From NCBI GenBank assembly GCA_005503055.1, contig SCOX01000001.1:62001-126000 (forward strand): a stretch of 64,000 nucleotides of DNA. Reading direction: 5' to 3'. The stretch's first letter is position 1. Every line of letters begins with the position of its first letter. Below, in pieces: positions 39,556 to 50,300 of the stretch. Origin of the DNA: Lysobacteraceae bacterium P. GTDB taxonomy: Bacteria; Pseudomonadota; Gammaproteobacteria; Xanthomonadales; Xanthomonadaceae. Made by a program: the position numbers and the translations under genes. Below the pieces are notes generated by a model, which saw only the letters and a list, made by a program, of their open reading frames with translations, had not been told where the DNA came from and did no database searches.

Positions 39556-40118
39556 ACGCGACAGCCGCGCTCCTGCATCGTGCGGATAATGGCGCTGGCA
39601 TCTTCGCCACTGCCCGAACGCAGCGCGCGACGCAGTTCGCCACAGACGCTGGCCTGCGTCATCTGGTTCAACCGGCCCATCAACGACGAATCGCGCAGTT
39701 CGAATTTCACTTTCGATTCGATATCCATGGACAGGCGCGGACGGTCGAATGGCGAGCGCCGGAATGTGCTCGCGTCGAGTGTGGGCACCGTTGGGGCGGG
39801 GACGCTCCAGACATCGTCTTCCGCCGCTTGGATTTCGCGGGTCTCTGCCTGGCCGGAATGACCTTCGGGCATTCGCGCCTTTGGAGTGACCCGCCTGCGC
39901 GCCGCCGCACGCGCCGGTTCTGGGCGGCTCTCAAGCGCCGGCACGAAAACACGACCTCCATGATCGAGGCGCTCGCGTGCGATCCAGACGATCGATATCG
40001 TGGTTTCGCGATGTTCTCGGATGGGGAACATAGCCGGCCTCATCAGCCATGCGAGCAATGCGACGTGCGCGACGATCGTGCACGTGGTGGCGACGATTCT
40101 TTCGCGACTGAGTTTCAT
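39552..40118 (-). CDS. Membrane-anchored TonB-like protein of unknown function
   Basis: A 188-residue protein starting [20 protein letters not shown]. It has one N-terminal membrane helix (about residues 8-27) in the style of TonB-type energy transducers, then a basic Pro/Arg-rich stretch. The C-terminal part contains two cysteines (VCGELRR and the ending QERGCRV). No TonB C-terminal domain is visible. The open frame extends 36 codons upstream into the TraB-like gene, but ATG 40118 gives the credible membrane anchor. It is the last gene of the minus-strand island and lies 58 bases after its upstream neighbour. Confidence 0.6.
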   Translation of the reverse strand: MKLSRERIVATTCTIVAHVALLAWLMRPAMFPIREHRETTISIVWIARERLDHGGRVFVPALESRPEPARAAARRRVTPKARMPEGHSGQAETREIQAAEDDVWSVPAPTVPTLDASTFRRSPFDRPRLSMDIESKVKFELRDSSLMGRLNQMTQASVCGELRRALRSGSGEDASAIIRTMQERGCRV

Positions 40119-40176
40119 CGATCGTGTGGATGCTTCGGCTTCGATAAGCGCCCGTTCCTCGAATACAAGTGCGGGC

Positions 40177-41187
40177 TCAGTCTGGCGAGACCATTTCGAA
40201 TCCGGCACGGCGAAGCTTCGACCCAAGCCCGTCGGCTTTTAACAGTTCGTGCAGGGACATGGTGGTGAAGATCGTGTCGTGGGTTGCGAGCGTCTTCTCG
40301 ATCTCCGCCAGCCACCGCTCATCAATTTCCTGGTTCAAATCGGCAATCCCCTGCTGCCTGGCAATCGCCTGATTTGTCAGGCTGGACCAGCAAAAGCGCA
40401 TCCGGGCGTCGTTGGCTGCCCAACTCTCCAGTCGCTCCATGTCCCCGGTGGCCCATGCGTCGCCAAGTCCCGGAGCTTGCGCAAGAAAAACTTCGAGCTC
40501 ATTCAACGTCTGTTCGAGGCAACGTATGTCGTCAGCGGAAGGGATGGCGAACCCGCTCACGGTTGCCTTTGGATCAGCGATGGACAAGCGGAACCTCGCA
40601 TCGACGCTGTCCAAACCGTATCTGCGAGCCGTGCTGTTGACCAGCGAGATCGCGGGCGGGTCCGGATAGAGATCTGCCTGCTCGGCCGAGGCCTTGAACA
40701 CCTCGAAGGCCGCATAGATTGGGCGAAGACGGTCAACCGACGAGTCTCCCCCAAGGTGGGTGCCTTCGGCTTGTTGCCATGTCTCATAGAGGGGCGGCGG
40801 GAGGACGTCGCTCAAGGTCTGACCGCCGGGATTGAACTTGCTCTTCCTGATGCCTGGCCAAAGCATCAGGCCGCGAAAGAAGCTGATGTTGTCACCCACC
40901 ACAAGGCCTGGAGGCGAAACAAGCGCTTGCGACAGGGCGATTCCGTGGTCGATCTGCGCTGCGTCGAACTTCACGTTTCGCGGTAGATAGGAAAGAGTTC
41001 CCAGCACCAGGACCTTCTTCCCATCGCGAGTGAAGTCCCATATCGGAGGCCCGGAAGGGCGCGTGCTTGCCGCGACGTTACCCAGGGTGTGGATTTGCTC
41101 GCCAAGTCCCGCGGCCTCACGTTCTGTGGACTGAGCGGCCAGGTTGAGCGGAACCAGCAGCATTGCGATTGCGCATAACCCATTCAT
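40177..41187 (-). CDS. TraB/GumN-like secreted protein
   Basis: A 336-residue exported protein with a signal peptide ending NLAAQ. The TraB/GumN pattern is visible: WDFTRDGKKVLVLGTLSYLP at the start of the domain, and HELLKADGLGSKLRRAGFEM at its end. Where the family normally has GT-X-H, this protein has GTLS, so the conserved metal/catalytic histidine is missing. It may be an inactive or altered member. Its ATG overlaps the stop of the upstream acyltransferase-like gene by 4 bases, which binds it to the island operon. Confidence 0.68.
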   Translation of the reverse strand: MNGLCAIAMLLVPLNLAAQSTEREAAGLGEQIHTLGNVAASTRPSGPPIWDFTRDGKKVLVLGTLSYLPRNVKFDAAQIDHGIALSQALVSPPGLVVGDNISFFRGLMLWPGIRKSKFNPGGQTLSDVLPPPLYETWQQAEGTHLGGDSSVDRLRPIYAAFEVFKASAEQADLYPDPPAISLVNSTARRYGLDSVDARFRLSIADPKATVSGFAIPSADDIRCLEQTLNELEVFLAQAPGLGDAWATGDMERLESWAANDARMRFCWSSLTNQAIARQQGIADLNQEIDERWLAEIEKTLATHDTIFTTMSLHELLKADGLGSKLRRAGFEMVSPD

Positions 41188-42200
41188 TGTGGCTCTCCCA
41201 CGAGAAGGGAGATAGTTGGATGCTGTTGGTAACGAACACGCGGATCCTTGAAGAACAGATTCGCGGTGACTTCTATCGTGCTCGGGTCAAGGCGGGGGAA
41301 ACCTAACTTTCGTTTGTAGTGAGCGCGGGCATGCTGCCAGTGATGGATGCTGTTCGACATTGCGATTTCATACGCTTGAAACAGCTTCAGGGTGACGCAG
41401 TAGTCCTGGTGGATGATTGCTGCAGCCTCCGAAGGTGCGTCCGACTCACCATTGACCCAGGTGGTAATGACGTGCTCGAACCGAGTCCCGAAGTGAAGGC
41501 TTCCCCGGCAGGCAAAAGAGATTGCTGGAACTATTGATGAGCGGGTCTTCCTCGCTAGCGCAGCTGTTCCAAGCATTACATTGAGTGGTCTTCCACAGAA
41601 GGGAAGCAAGTATGTACCGTGCTCGTGTTTGTAAACGTCGGGCATGATGATCACCGCAGCCCCGTTCTTAAGTCCATCGATGGCGGCAGTCAATCCGCGG
41701 CGCGTGTCATGAATAACCCGTACATTCGAATTCTCGTCCTCAAACAATGCCGCGTATAGGTCGTCGAACAGTTCATTGCCGGCGTGTGTCGCTGGCGATC
41801 CGTAGAACACCAGCACCTGTCGGTGGTGGCGAAGCGTCTCAGCGATCGCAATGATGGAAAGGATGTAGTGAGCGTGGTGCGGAATCGCGATGATCAGCCC
41901 AGTTTCCTGGCTGTCGCCGTGCCTGGTCAGGCTTTCATACTCGCTCAGGTCAAGCGACGATAGCTTCTTTAGGGTCTTGCGTTTGTCCAAGCTTCGAAGA
42001 CTGCGCGCAAGTATTTGCTTCTGAAAGTACCAGTAGTAGTAATCTCCCAAGGTCGAGTCGCTACGTGTGCACGATTCGAGTACGGACTCCAATTCGCCGG
42101 GCTGAAGCCTTAAGTTCAAGACCCGCTCAACGAGCGAGAACGGCCGTTTGATGTAATGAAGGGGCCGTCCGAGTTGCAGTACGAGTTGGTCGATAAACAT
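41184..42200 (-). CDS. LpxL/HtrB-like acyltransferase homologue in peptide-gene operon
   Basis: A 338-residue protein resembling the lysophospholipid/lipid A acyltransferase superfamily. The run from about residue 165, RRGLTAAIDGLKNGAAVIIM, continues with PDVYKHEHGTYLLPFCGRPL and LGTAALARKTRSSIVP; this matches the LpxL core in order and spacing. The usual catalytic H-X4-(D/E) is replaced by HHAHYI in AIPHHAHYILS, so the acidic partner is absent. There is no clear N-terminal membrane helix. It may acylate a different substrate or bind acyl groups. It starts 7 bases after the 174-residue protein gene and has lower GC than the flanking genes. Confidence 0.62.
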   Translation of the reverse strand: MFIDQLVLQLGRPLHYIKRPFSLVERVLNLRLQPGELESVLESCTRSDSTLGDYYYWYFQKQILARSLRSLDKRKTLKKLSSLDLSEYESLTRHGDSQETGLIIAIPHHAHYILSIIAIAETLRHHRQVLVFYGSPATHAGNELFDDLYAALFEDENSNVRVIHDTRRGLTAAIDGLKNGAAVIIMPDVYKHEHGTYLLPFCGRPLNVMLGTAALARKTRSSIVPAISFACRGSLHFGTRFEHVITTWVNGESDAPSEAAAIIHQDYCVTLKLFQAYEIAMSNSIHHWQHARAHYKRKLGFPRLDPSTIEVTANLFFKDPRVRYQQHPTISLLVGEPQ

Positions 42201-42207
42201 GGCGAGC

Positions 42208-42732
42208 TCAGTGGCCTTTCATTCTTCGCTCCGCTTCAATGAGTGCGGCGGCGATGCGTCGACCAGTCGGCGGTAGTGCGGAGTTTTGAAACGCGTGCAT
42301 CAGCGCCGAGTGGAAAGTCCGTAGCCTTACGCGCGCTTGAGTGGCTCGATGAGTCGGACAGCTCTGCCAGCGGCCACCCCGCATGAGCCAATGCGGGCGT
42401 AGCTCGTCGCAGGCAGAGAGATATCGCAGCAGCAGTTGCAGGACGTCGAGTTCCTTAGCCGGGGGGCGGAGGGTGTCGAACGCACTTCCTGTCCAGACGT
42501 AAAGCGTGAACCCGTATGTCAGGTGGGCTATCAGCTCGACCGCAGGGCAGTAGGTTGTCGTCCCGCCATGCTCGACCAACAAGGGAGCATCAACCGCGGA
42601 AACCAGATGGTCCGAGAAGATGACTGCATTCACCGGGTTATCTCGGCGAGTGAGGTTCAGGTTGATCAGGAACTGGGTCGCCTCGGTGGAGCCCGGAGAC
42701 CAGAGGCGCCACGATGATTGGCGGGGGTTCAA
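42208..42732 (-). CDS. Unrecognised 174-residue protein of the peptide operon
   Basis: No family was recognised. The protein has a hydrophobic central region (PAVELIAHLTYGFTLYVWTG), a Leu-rich stretch (DVLQLLLRYLSACDELRP) and a basic C-terminal half ending IEAERRMKGH. No signal peptide is seen. The apparent start is TTG 42732, 7 bases after the stop of the 40-residue ORF, with no strong ribosome-binding site; translation may be coupled to that ORF. It sits between the small ORFs and the acyltransferase-like gene, all on the same strand, and could be a modification or maturation partner. Confidence 0.5.
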   Translation of the reverse strand: MNPRQSSWRLWSPGSTEATQFLINLNLTRRDNPVNAVIFSDHLVSAVDAPLLVEHGGTTTYCPAVELIAHLTYGFTLYVWTGSAFDTLRPPAKELDVLQLLLRYLSACDELRPHWLMRGGRWQSCPTHRATQARVRLRTFHSALMHAFQNSALPPTGRRIAAALIEAERRMKGH

Positions 42733-42739
42733 CTGAACG

Positions 42740-42862
42740 CTATTTTGGGATGAGCGCGAGGGTTTCCGGCGTGCTTGGCAAGACGTGGATCACATCCTCG
42801 CTCAACGCCCTCAGCTCAAAGGTCGATAGATGCTGCCCAAACTTCCAATCAGGTGTTGTCAT
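42740..42862 (-). CDS. 40-residue ORF between peptide gene and 174-residue gene
   Basis: ATG 42862 is preceded by GGAAAG at suitable spacing and opens a 40-codon frame beginning MTTPDWKFGQHLSTFELRAL and ending in the Pro-rich ETLALIPK. It is packed between the 54-residue peptide gene (66-base gap) and the 174-residue gene (7-base gap), all on one strand. It is amphipathic, with no cysteine and no signal peptide. It could be a second precursor, a leader-binding partner or a leader ORF for translation coupling. Confidence 0.45.
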   Translation of the reverse strand: MTTPDWKFGQHLSTFELRALSEDVIHVLPSTPETLALIPK

Positions 42863-42928
42863 GCGAGCTTTCCACTGAGGAAGGGGCGGTGCGCGACTCC
42901 CTGTCGCGCTGACGATGCATACTTGCCG

Positions 42929-43093
42929 CTACTTGGGGTAGTTGTTGCTGCCGCAGCAATCACTAGAGAAGACGCCCGTGGGCTTAGGGGCTGACTCGAT
43001 GGGCAGCACCGCATCGATTTGGGTGGCGATTGTTGCCTCGGAGTGCATCTGGGCTTCAAGCCAGTGCGTGTCAATTGCCATAGCCGGGTTCAT
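42929..43093 (-). CDS. Small peptide gene with Cys-Cys C-terminus, candidate precursor peptide
   Basis: A 54-codon gene with a strong AAGGA ribosome-binding site 7 bases before ATG 43093. The first ~33 residues (starting MNPAMAIDTHWLEAQ) are acidic and leader-like with no cysteines; the end is ESAPKPTGVFSSDCCGSNNYPK-like, with the terminal 15 residues GVFSSDCCGSNNYPK. This leader-plus-Cys-rich-core layout resembles precursors of ribosomally made, modified peptides. It is the first gene of a run of six on the same strand and has a 20-base inverted repeat 31 bases upstream. No known peptide class was recognised and no maturation enzyme of a known class is present. Confidence 0.6.
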   Translation of the reverse strand: MNPAMAIDTHWLEAQMHSEATIATQIDAVLPIESAPKPTGVFSSDCCGSNNYPK

Positions 43094-43123
43094 GTTCAAT
43101 CCTTCGACGTGATGTGGGTTTCC

Positions 43124-43143
43124 GACTGAACGTCAGTTCAGTC
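43124..43143. promoter_or_regulatory. Inverted repeat before the small peptide gene
   Basis: GACTGAAC and GTTCAGTC form a perfect 8-base inverted repeat around GTCA, ending 31 bases upstream of the peptide ATG. It has no following T-run on either strand, so an operator is more likely than a terminator. The binding protein is unknown. Confidence 0.5.
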
Positions 43144-43334
43144 GCCATCCGTTCTGCCAGACTTCCCTGGCCGAAGGCCGTGCGAAAAAGTCCTTGGAGG
43201 CCTACGTCCGGTCCGGAGCGGCGCACAGAATCAGCGGCCGCCTGCACCTCGGAGGGGTGGGCCAGGGTTCCTCGCCCCAGTGGTGCAAGTACTTGTTTCT
43301 GGTAGGGATCGGGATGTCGTGAAACCCCCTTCCG

Positions 43335-43343
43335 TGGTATGAT
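43335..43343 (+). promoter_or_regulatory. Extended -10 element for gyrA
   Basis: TGGTATGAT matches the extended -10 form TGN-TATAAT at five of six core positions. It lies about 186 bases before gyrA. No clear -35 hexamer is seen at 17 bases, which an extended -10 can tolerate. Confidence 0.45.
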
Positions 43344-43528
43344 TTCCTGTCCTTTTGAAGCCGCCGTTGGCGGGCTGCAGCACGGGCCCGCCAGGCCGCT
43401 TGTTGGCCGTTTTCCAGCCAGCGTTTTCTGCCGGGTAAAACCGTCGGGAACGCCGGTCGGAACGCCGCCGGCTTCGCTCGGAATGCTTTCCCGCCGCTCG
43501 CGCGGGCACACACACGAACGGAACCCTG

Positions 43529-46174
<2,646 letters not shown>

Positions 46175-46193
46175 TCCGTCGCCACGACGCGAA

Positions 46194-46223
46194 CGAAAAC
46201 GCCGCCTACGGGCGGCGTTTTCG
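46194..46223. terminator. Terminator after gyrA
   Basis: A perfect 13-base stem (CGAAAACGCCGCC with GGCGGCGTTTTCG) and a TACG loop lie 20 bases after gyrA. The arm ends supply AAAA/TTTT runs, so it can work in both directions and also end the convergent MOSC gene. Confidence 0.85.
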
Positions 46224-46260
46224 TATGTGCTGGCAGGCCGCAGCCGCCCCCACGACGAAG

Positions 46261-47061
46261 CTACCGTGTCGCCAGTACCGTCACATCGTCGCCGCGACGG
46301 ACGGTTCCGCTGGACCTTGGAATCAGGTGACGGCCGAACGTCACGCCGACATCGAAACGTCGGTAGCCCGTGAGCGTCTTCAGTGGCTCGCCATCGTGCG
46401 ACTTGCGTCCGGTGGCGGGGTCCACGTTCACGAAATTGCAGCGGGTGCAGTCCTTGGCCACGTCGAACTCGACCTCGCCGATGGCGATGCGCGTCCACGC
46501 ATCCTCGGCATGCGGCGATGCGGTGTCGACGACGAAGTTCGGACGGAAGCGGCTCATCATGACGGGTGTGTCCAGCCGGGAGTTGAGCGCTTCCAGCGAG
46601 CCTTGGCCCAACAGCATCAGTGGGTAGCTGTCGGCAAAGCTCACGATGTCGCCGTCACGCGCGTGGGCGGGATCGACAGGGCGCTTCACCGAGTCGTCCA
46701 TATAGACCAGCCGGGCGACGGTGCCCAGGTACTGGCTGAGCCAGGCGGCGGCCTCGTCGGAAGCGGGCAGGGCGGCCACCGGCTCCTTCCAGATCTCCAC
46801 GGTCGCATGGGGTGCGCGCGTGGGTACTTCGACCCGGATTTCCGGCATGCCGGGGGCGTCGAGGACCAGTCCACGATCGACCGGGCGCGCACGGACCAAC
46901 GTGATCTGCGGAAACTGGCGTCCGGTGATGAAGCGCTCGTTCGCGTCGACGACCATCCAGCGGCGGTCGCCCGCCAGGCCACGCGGTTCGACGCTGGCCT
47001 CGCCCACGGGCAGCGGGGCGCAGGACTTGATCGGAAACAGATAGAGGTCGGTCAGCTTCAT
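46261..47061 (-). CDS. MOSC-domain protein
   Basis: A 266-residue protein with an N-terminal MOSC_N beta barrel (MKLTDLYLFPIKSCAPLPVG) and a C-terminal MOSC domain (FRPNFVVDTA, DVAKDCTRCNFVNVDPATGR). MOSC proteins handle molybdenum cofactor and its sulfur, in the style of YcbX, which detoxifies N-hydroxylated bases. The conserved cysteine lies in KDCTRCNF. ATG 47061 begins at the family N-terminus; the frame stays open 69 codons upstream without similarity. It is convergent with gyrA and divergent from the macroglobulin gene. Confidence 0.88.
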   Translation of the reverse strand: MKLTDLYLFPIKSCAPLPVGEASVEPRGLAGDRRWMVVDANERFITGRQFPQITLVRARPVDRGLVLDAPGMPEIRVEVPTRAPHATVEIWKEPVAALPASDEAAAWLSQYLGTVARLVYMDDSVKRPVDPAHARDGDIVSFADSYPLMLLGQGSLEALNSRLDTPVMMSRFRPNFVVDTASPHAEDAWTRIAIGEVEFDVAKDCTRCNFVNVDPATGRKSHDGEPLKTLTGYRRFDVGVTFGRHLIPRSSGTVRRGDDVTVLATR

Positions 47062-47306
47062 GGCCGATACGCCAGAGGTCTTGTCGCGGAACGCCATGCT
47101 GACCGGCCGGACGGGGCTGCGTAAAGGGGTCTCTTTCGACCGGCCATGGCGTGGCCTGGCTGCCCGTGCGGAGACGATCGATAGGGGCTCGATGGCTACC
47201 GATGATGGCCAGTCCCGCATGCGCAACTGTCTCGTCCAGCGATGGCGCCCAGCACACGGCGAACGCATGGCAGCTCCTATACTTCCGGCAAACCTGGGGA
47301 GATCGC

Positions 47307-50300
47307 ATGAAGCGCGCAGCGGAAGGAATCGTCCACGCCCGTCCCGTCCGGTGGTTCGCGTTCGTCGCCCTCGCGGCGCTGGCGTTGTGCGGATGCCGTC
47401 GCGATGCCGACGGGCAACTGCCCGCGGTCAGCGGCGAGGCGATCCACGCGAAGGCGCAAGCGGTGGCGGGCTTCGGTCTCGTCGCCGCGTATCCCGACCA
47501 GAAGGGCGACGAGCAGCTCGCCATCGCGCTGGACTTCAGCCGCCCGCTGGTCGGCACGCAGTCCTTCGACGAGTTGATCGCGGTGACCGACAAGAACGGT
47601 GCCGTCGTGAAAGGCAGCTGGGTGCTTTCGGACGATGCGAAGACGCTGCGCTTCCCGCATGTCGACGCGAGCCGCGACTACGTGGTGGCGATCAAGGCCG
47701 GGCTCACCGCCGCATCCGGCGAGCGCCTGGGCCAGGCATTGAGCAAGCAGGTCTACACCGGCCCGCTGGATCCCGTCGTCGGCTTCGCATCGCAGGGCAG
47801 TGTGCTGCCGGCACGCGAAAGCCGCGGCTTGCCCGTCGTTTCGGTCAACGTGCCGGAAGTCGATGTCGAATTCCTGCGTGTGCGCGAGAAGGACCTGCCG
47901 AAGTTCTTCGCCGAATACCAGCGCGGCGGTCGCCGCGGCAGCTGGGAACTGGGCAGCGAATACAGCGAGAAGACGCCGCTGGAGCGCCTGGCCGAGCCGG
48001 TGTACGTCAACCGTTTCGTGCTCGGCGGCAAGCCGAACGAGCGCGTGCTCACCTACCTGCCGCTGCAGGACATCAAGGAGCTGCAGGAACCGGGCCTGTA
48101 CTTCGCGGTGATGAAGCGCACGGGCGAGTTCCAGGACCGGTTCGAAACCGCTTTCTTCACCGTCAGCGATCTGGGCCTGCATGTGCGCGCCTACAAGGAC
48201 ACGCTGTTCGTGCATACCGCCTCGCTGCTCAGCGGCGCGGCGACGTCGGGCGTGGAGCTGAAGGTGCTCGACGCGAAGGGCGAAACGGTATTCAAGGGTG
48301 AAACCGACAGCCACGGCAACGCGTTGCTTCGCTACGCGATCGATGCCGGTCACGTGCTCGTCGCCCGTCATGGGCGCGACGTGTCGATGCTGCCGTTCAA
48401 TCAGCCCGCGCTCGATCTATCGGAGTTCGCCGTGAGCGGACGCGAGCAGGCGTGGTTCGACGTATTCGCCTGGTCGGGTCGCGACCTGTACCGCCCTGGC
48501 GAAACCGTGCAGCTGTCCGCGCTGCTGCGCGACCAGGACGGCCAGCCGATCGTGGAAAAGGCCGGCGCGAAGGCGGGCAAGACGCCGCAACCGCTGTTCC
48601 TGCGCTACGTGCAGCCCGATGGAAAAACCTTCCTCGAAACGCGTTTGCAGCCCGATGCGCAGGGCTATGTCCGCCACGCGCAGGTGATACCGCTCGATGC
48701 GGCGACCGGACGTTGGCGCGCGGAGTTCCGCACCGATCCGGGAAGCAAGGATGCCGTGCAGGGCATGACGTTGCGCGTGGAGGAATTCCTGCCCGAGCGC
48801 CTAAAACTCGACCTCGATGCGCAGCCCACGCTCAAGCCCGGCGAGCCGCTGAAGCTGCACGTGGACGGCGCCTACCTCTACGGCGCGCCCGCGGCGGGCA
48901 ACCGTTTCACGGCCAAACTCGCCGTCGTCGTCGACCAGCATCCGCTGGAGCAATTGCCCGGCTGGTTCTTCGGCGATCCCACGCTGGTGCTGCCGAAGGA
49001 AGCGGCGGACGTGATCGACACCACGCTCGATGCGCAGGGCCGGCTGCAGCAGGACATCGCGCTGCCGGACGAAGCCAAACCCACCAGCACCATTGCCGCG
49101 ATCGTCACCGGCAGCGTTTTCGAGACCGGTGGACGCAGCGTCAATCGCAGCCTCAAGCGCGTGCTGTGGCCGGCCGATGCGTTGGTCGGCGTGCGTCCCT
49201 TGTTCGACGACAAGGAAGGGGCGGACGCGAACGCCACGGTCGGATTCGAGATCGGCCGCTTCGCCAGCGACGCCAAGCCGCGTGCCGGCCAGGACCTGCG
49301 CGTGACGCTGGTGCGCGAGCACCGCGACTACCACTGGAACCATTCCGACGACGGCGGCTGGGACTACGATTTCACGCGTCGCTACGAGGACATCGAAACT
49401 CGCAACGTGAAGGCCGGCACCGCCCCGATCCGCGTGGATTTCCCGGTGGAATGGGGCGACTACCGCGTCGACGTGTTCGACCCGGCGACGAAGCTCACCA
49501 CGCGTTATCCCTTCACCGCCGGCTGGAGCTGGAACGACGACAACCGCGGTCTCGACGCGCGCCCCGACAAGGTCAAGCTCGCCCTGGACAAGACCGCCTA
49601 TCGCGCCGGCGACACGCTCAAGGTGACGCTGACGCCGCCGCACGCGGGCAAGGGACTGCTGATGGTCGAGAGCGACCGCATGCTCTATGTGCAGGACATC
49701 GAGGTCAAGGCGGGCAGCACCTTCGAGATTCCCGTGACGAAGGACTGGGAACGCCACGACGTCTACGTCACCGCGCTCGTGTTCCGCGGCGGCAGCGCGC
49801 CGAGCAAGGTGACGCCTGCGCGCGCGGTGGGCGTCGCGTTCGTGCCGATGGACCGCCGCGACCGCAAGGTCGCCGTGGGCCTGTCCGTGCCGAAGATGAT
49901 GCAGCCCGAACACGAATTGCCCGTCACGGTGAGCGTGCCGCAACTGGCCGGGCAGGAGGCGTTCGTCACGGTCGCGGCGGTGGACGTCGGCATTCTCAAC
50001 ATCACGCGTTTTCCCGTGCCGGACGCGGCCGGGCACTTCTTCGCGCAGCGTCGCCTGGGCGTGGATGCGTACGACGTCTATGGGCGCGTGATTGAAAGCT
50101 TCGAAGGGGGTATCGCCAAGATCCGATTCGGCGGCGACATGGCGCTGGATGCGCTCCCGCAGGCCCGCCGGCCGACCGCGAAGGTGCAGACGGTCGATCT
50201 GTTCGCCGGCCCCGTGAAACTCGATGCGAAGGGCAACGCACGCGTGCGCCTGAACGTGCCTGACTTCAACGGAACACTGCGCGTGTCCGCGCTGGCGTAC

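Larger units (their letters stand above)
43094..43528. other. Divergent region between the peptide operon and gyrA
   Basis: These 435 bases hold no supported gene. They contain the inverted repeat at 43124-43143, the small palindrome GGCCGAAGGCC near 43170, the gyrA extended -10 at 43335-43343 and a ~185-base gyrA leader rich in GCCGG-type runs. Minus-strand open frames here read as Arg/Gly/Pro-rich shadows. Confidence 0.5.

Noticed and set aside
42859-43074. 71-codon minus-strand frame overlapping the small peptide gene
   Set aside because: Its start lacks a good ribosome-binding site and its composition is Ser/Pro/Arg/Thr-rich; the 54-codon frame beside it has AAGGA and a sensible product.
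39552-43093. Lasso peptide, lanthipeptide or NRPS cluster
   Set aside because: No lasso B/C proteins, lanthionine synthetase, YcaO, radical-SAM or NRPS modules are visible, so no known class was claimed.
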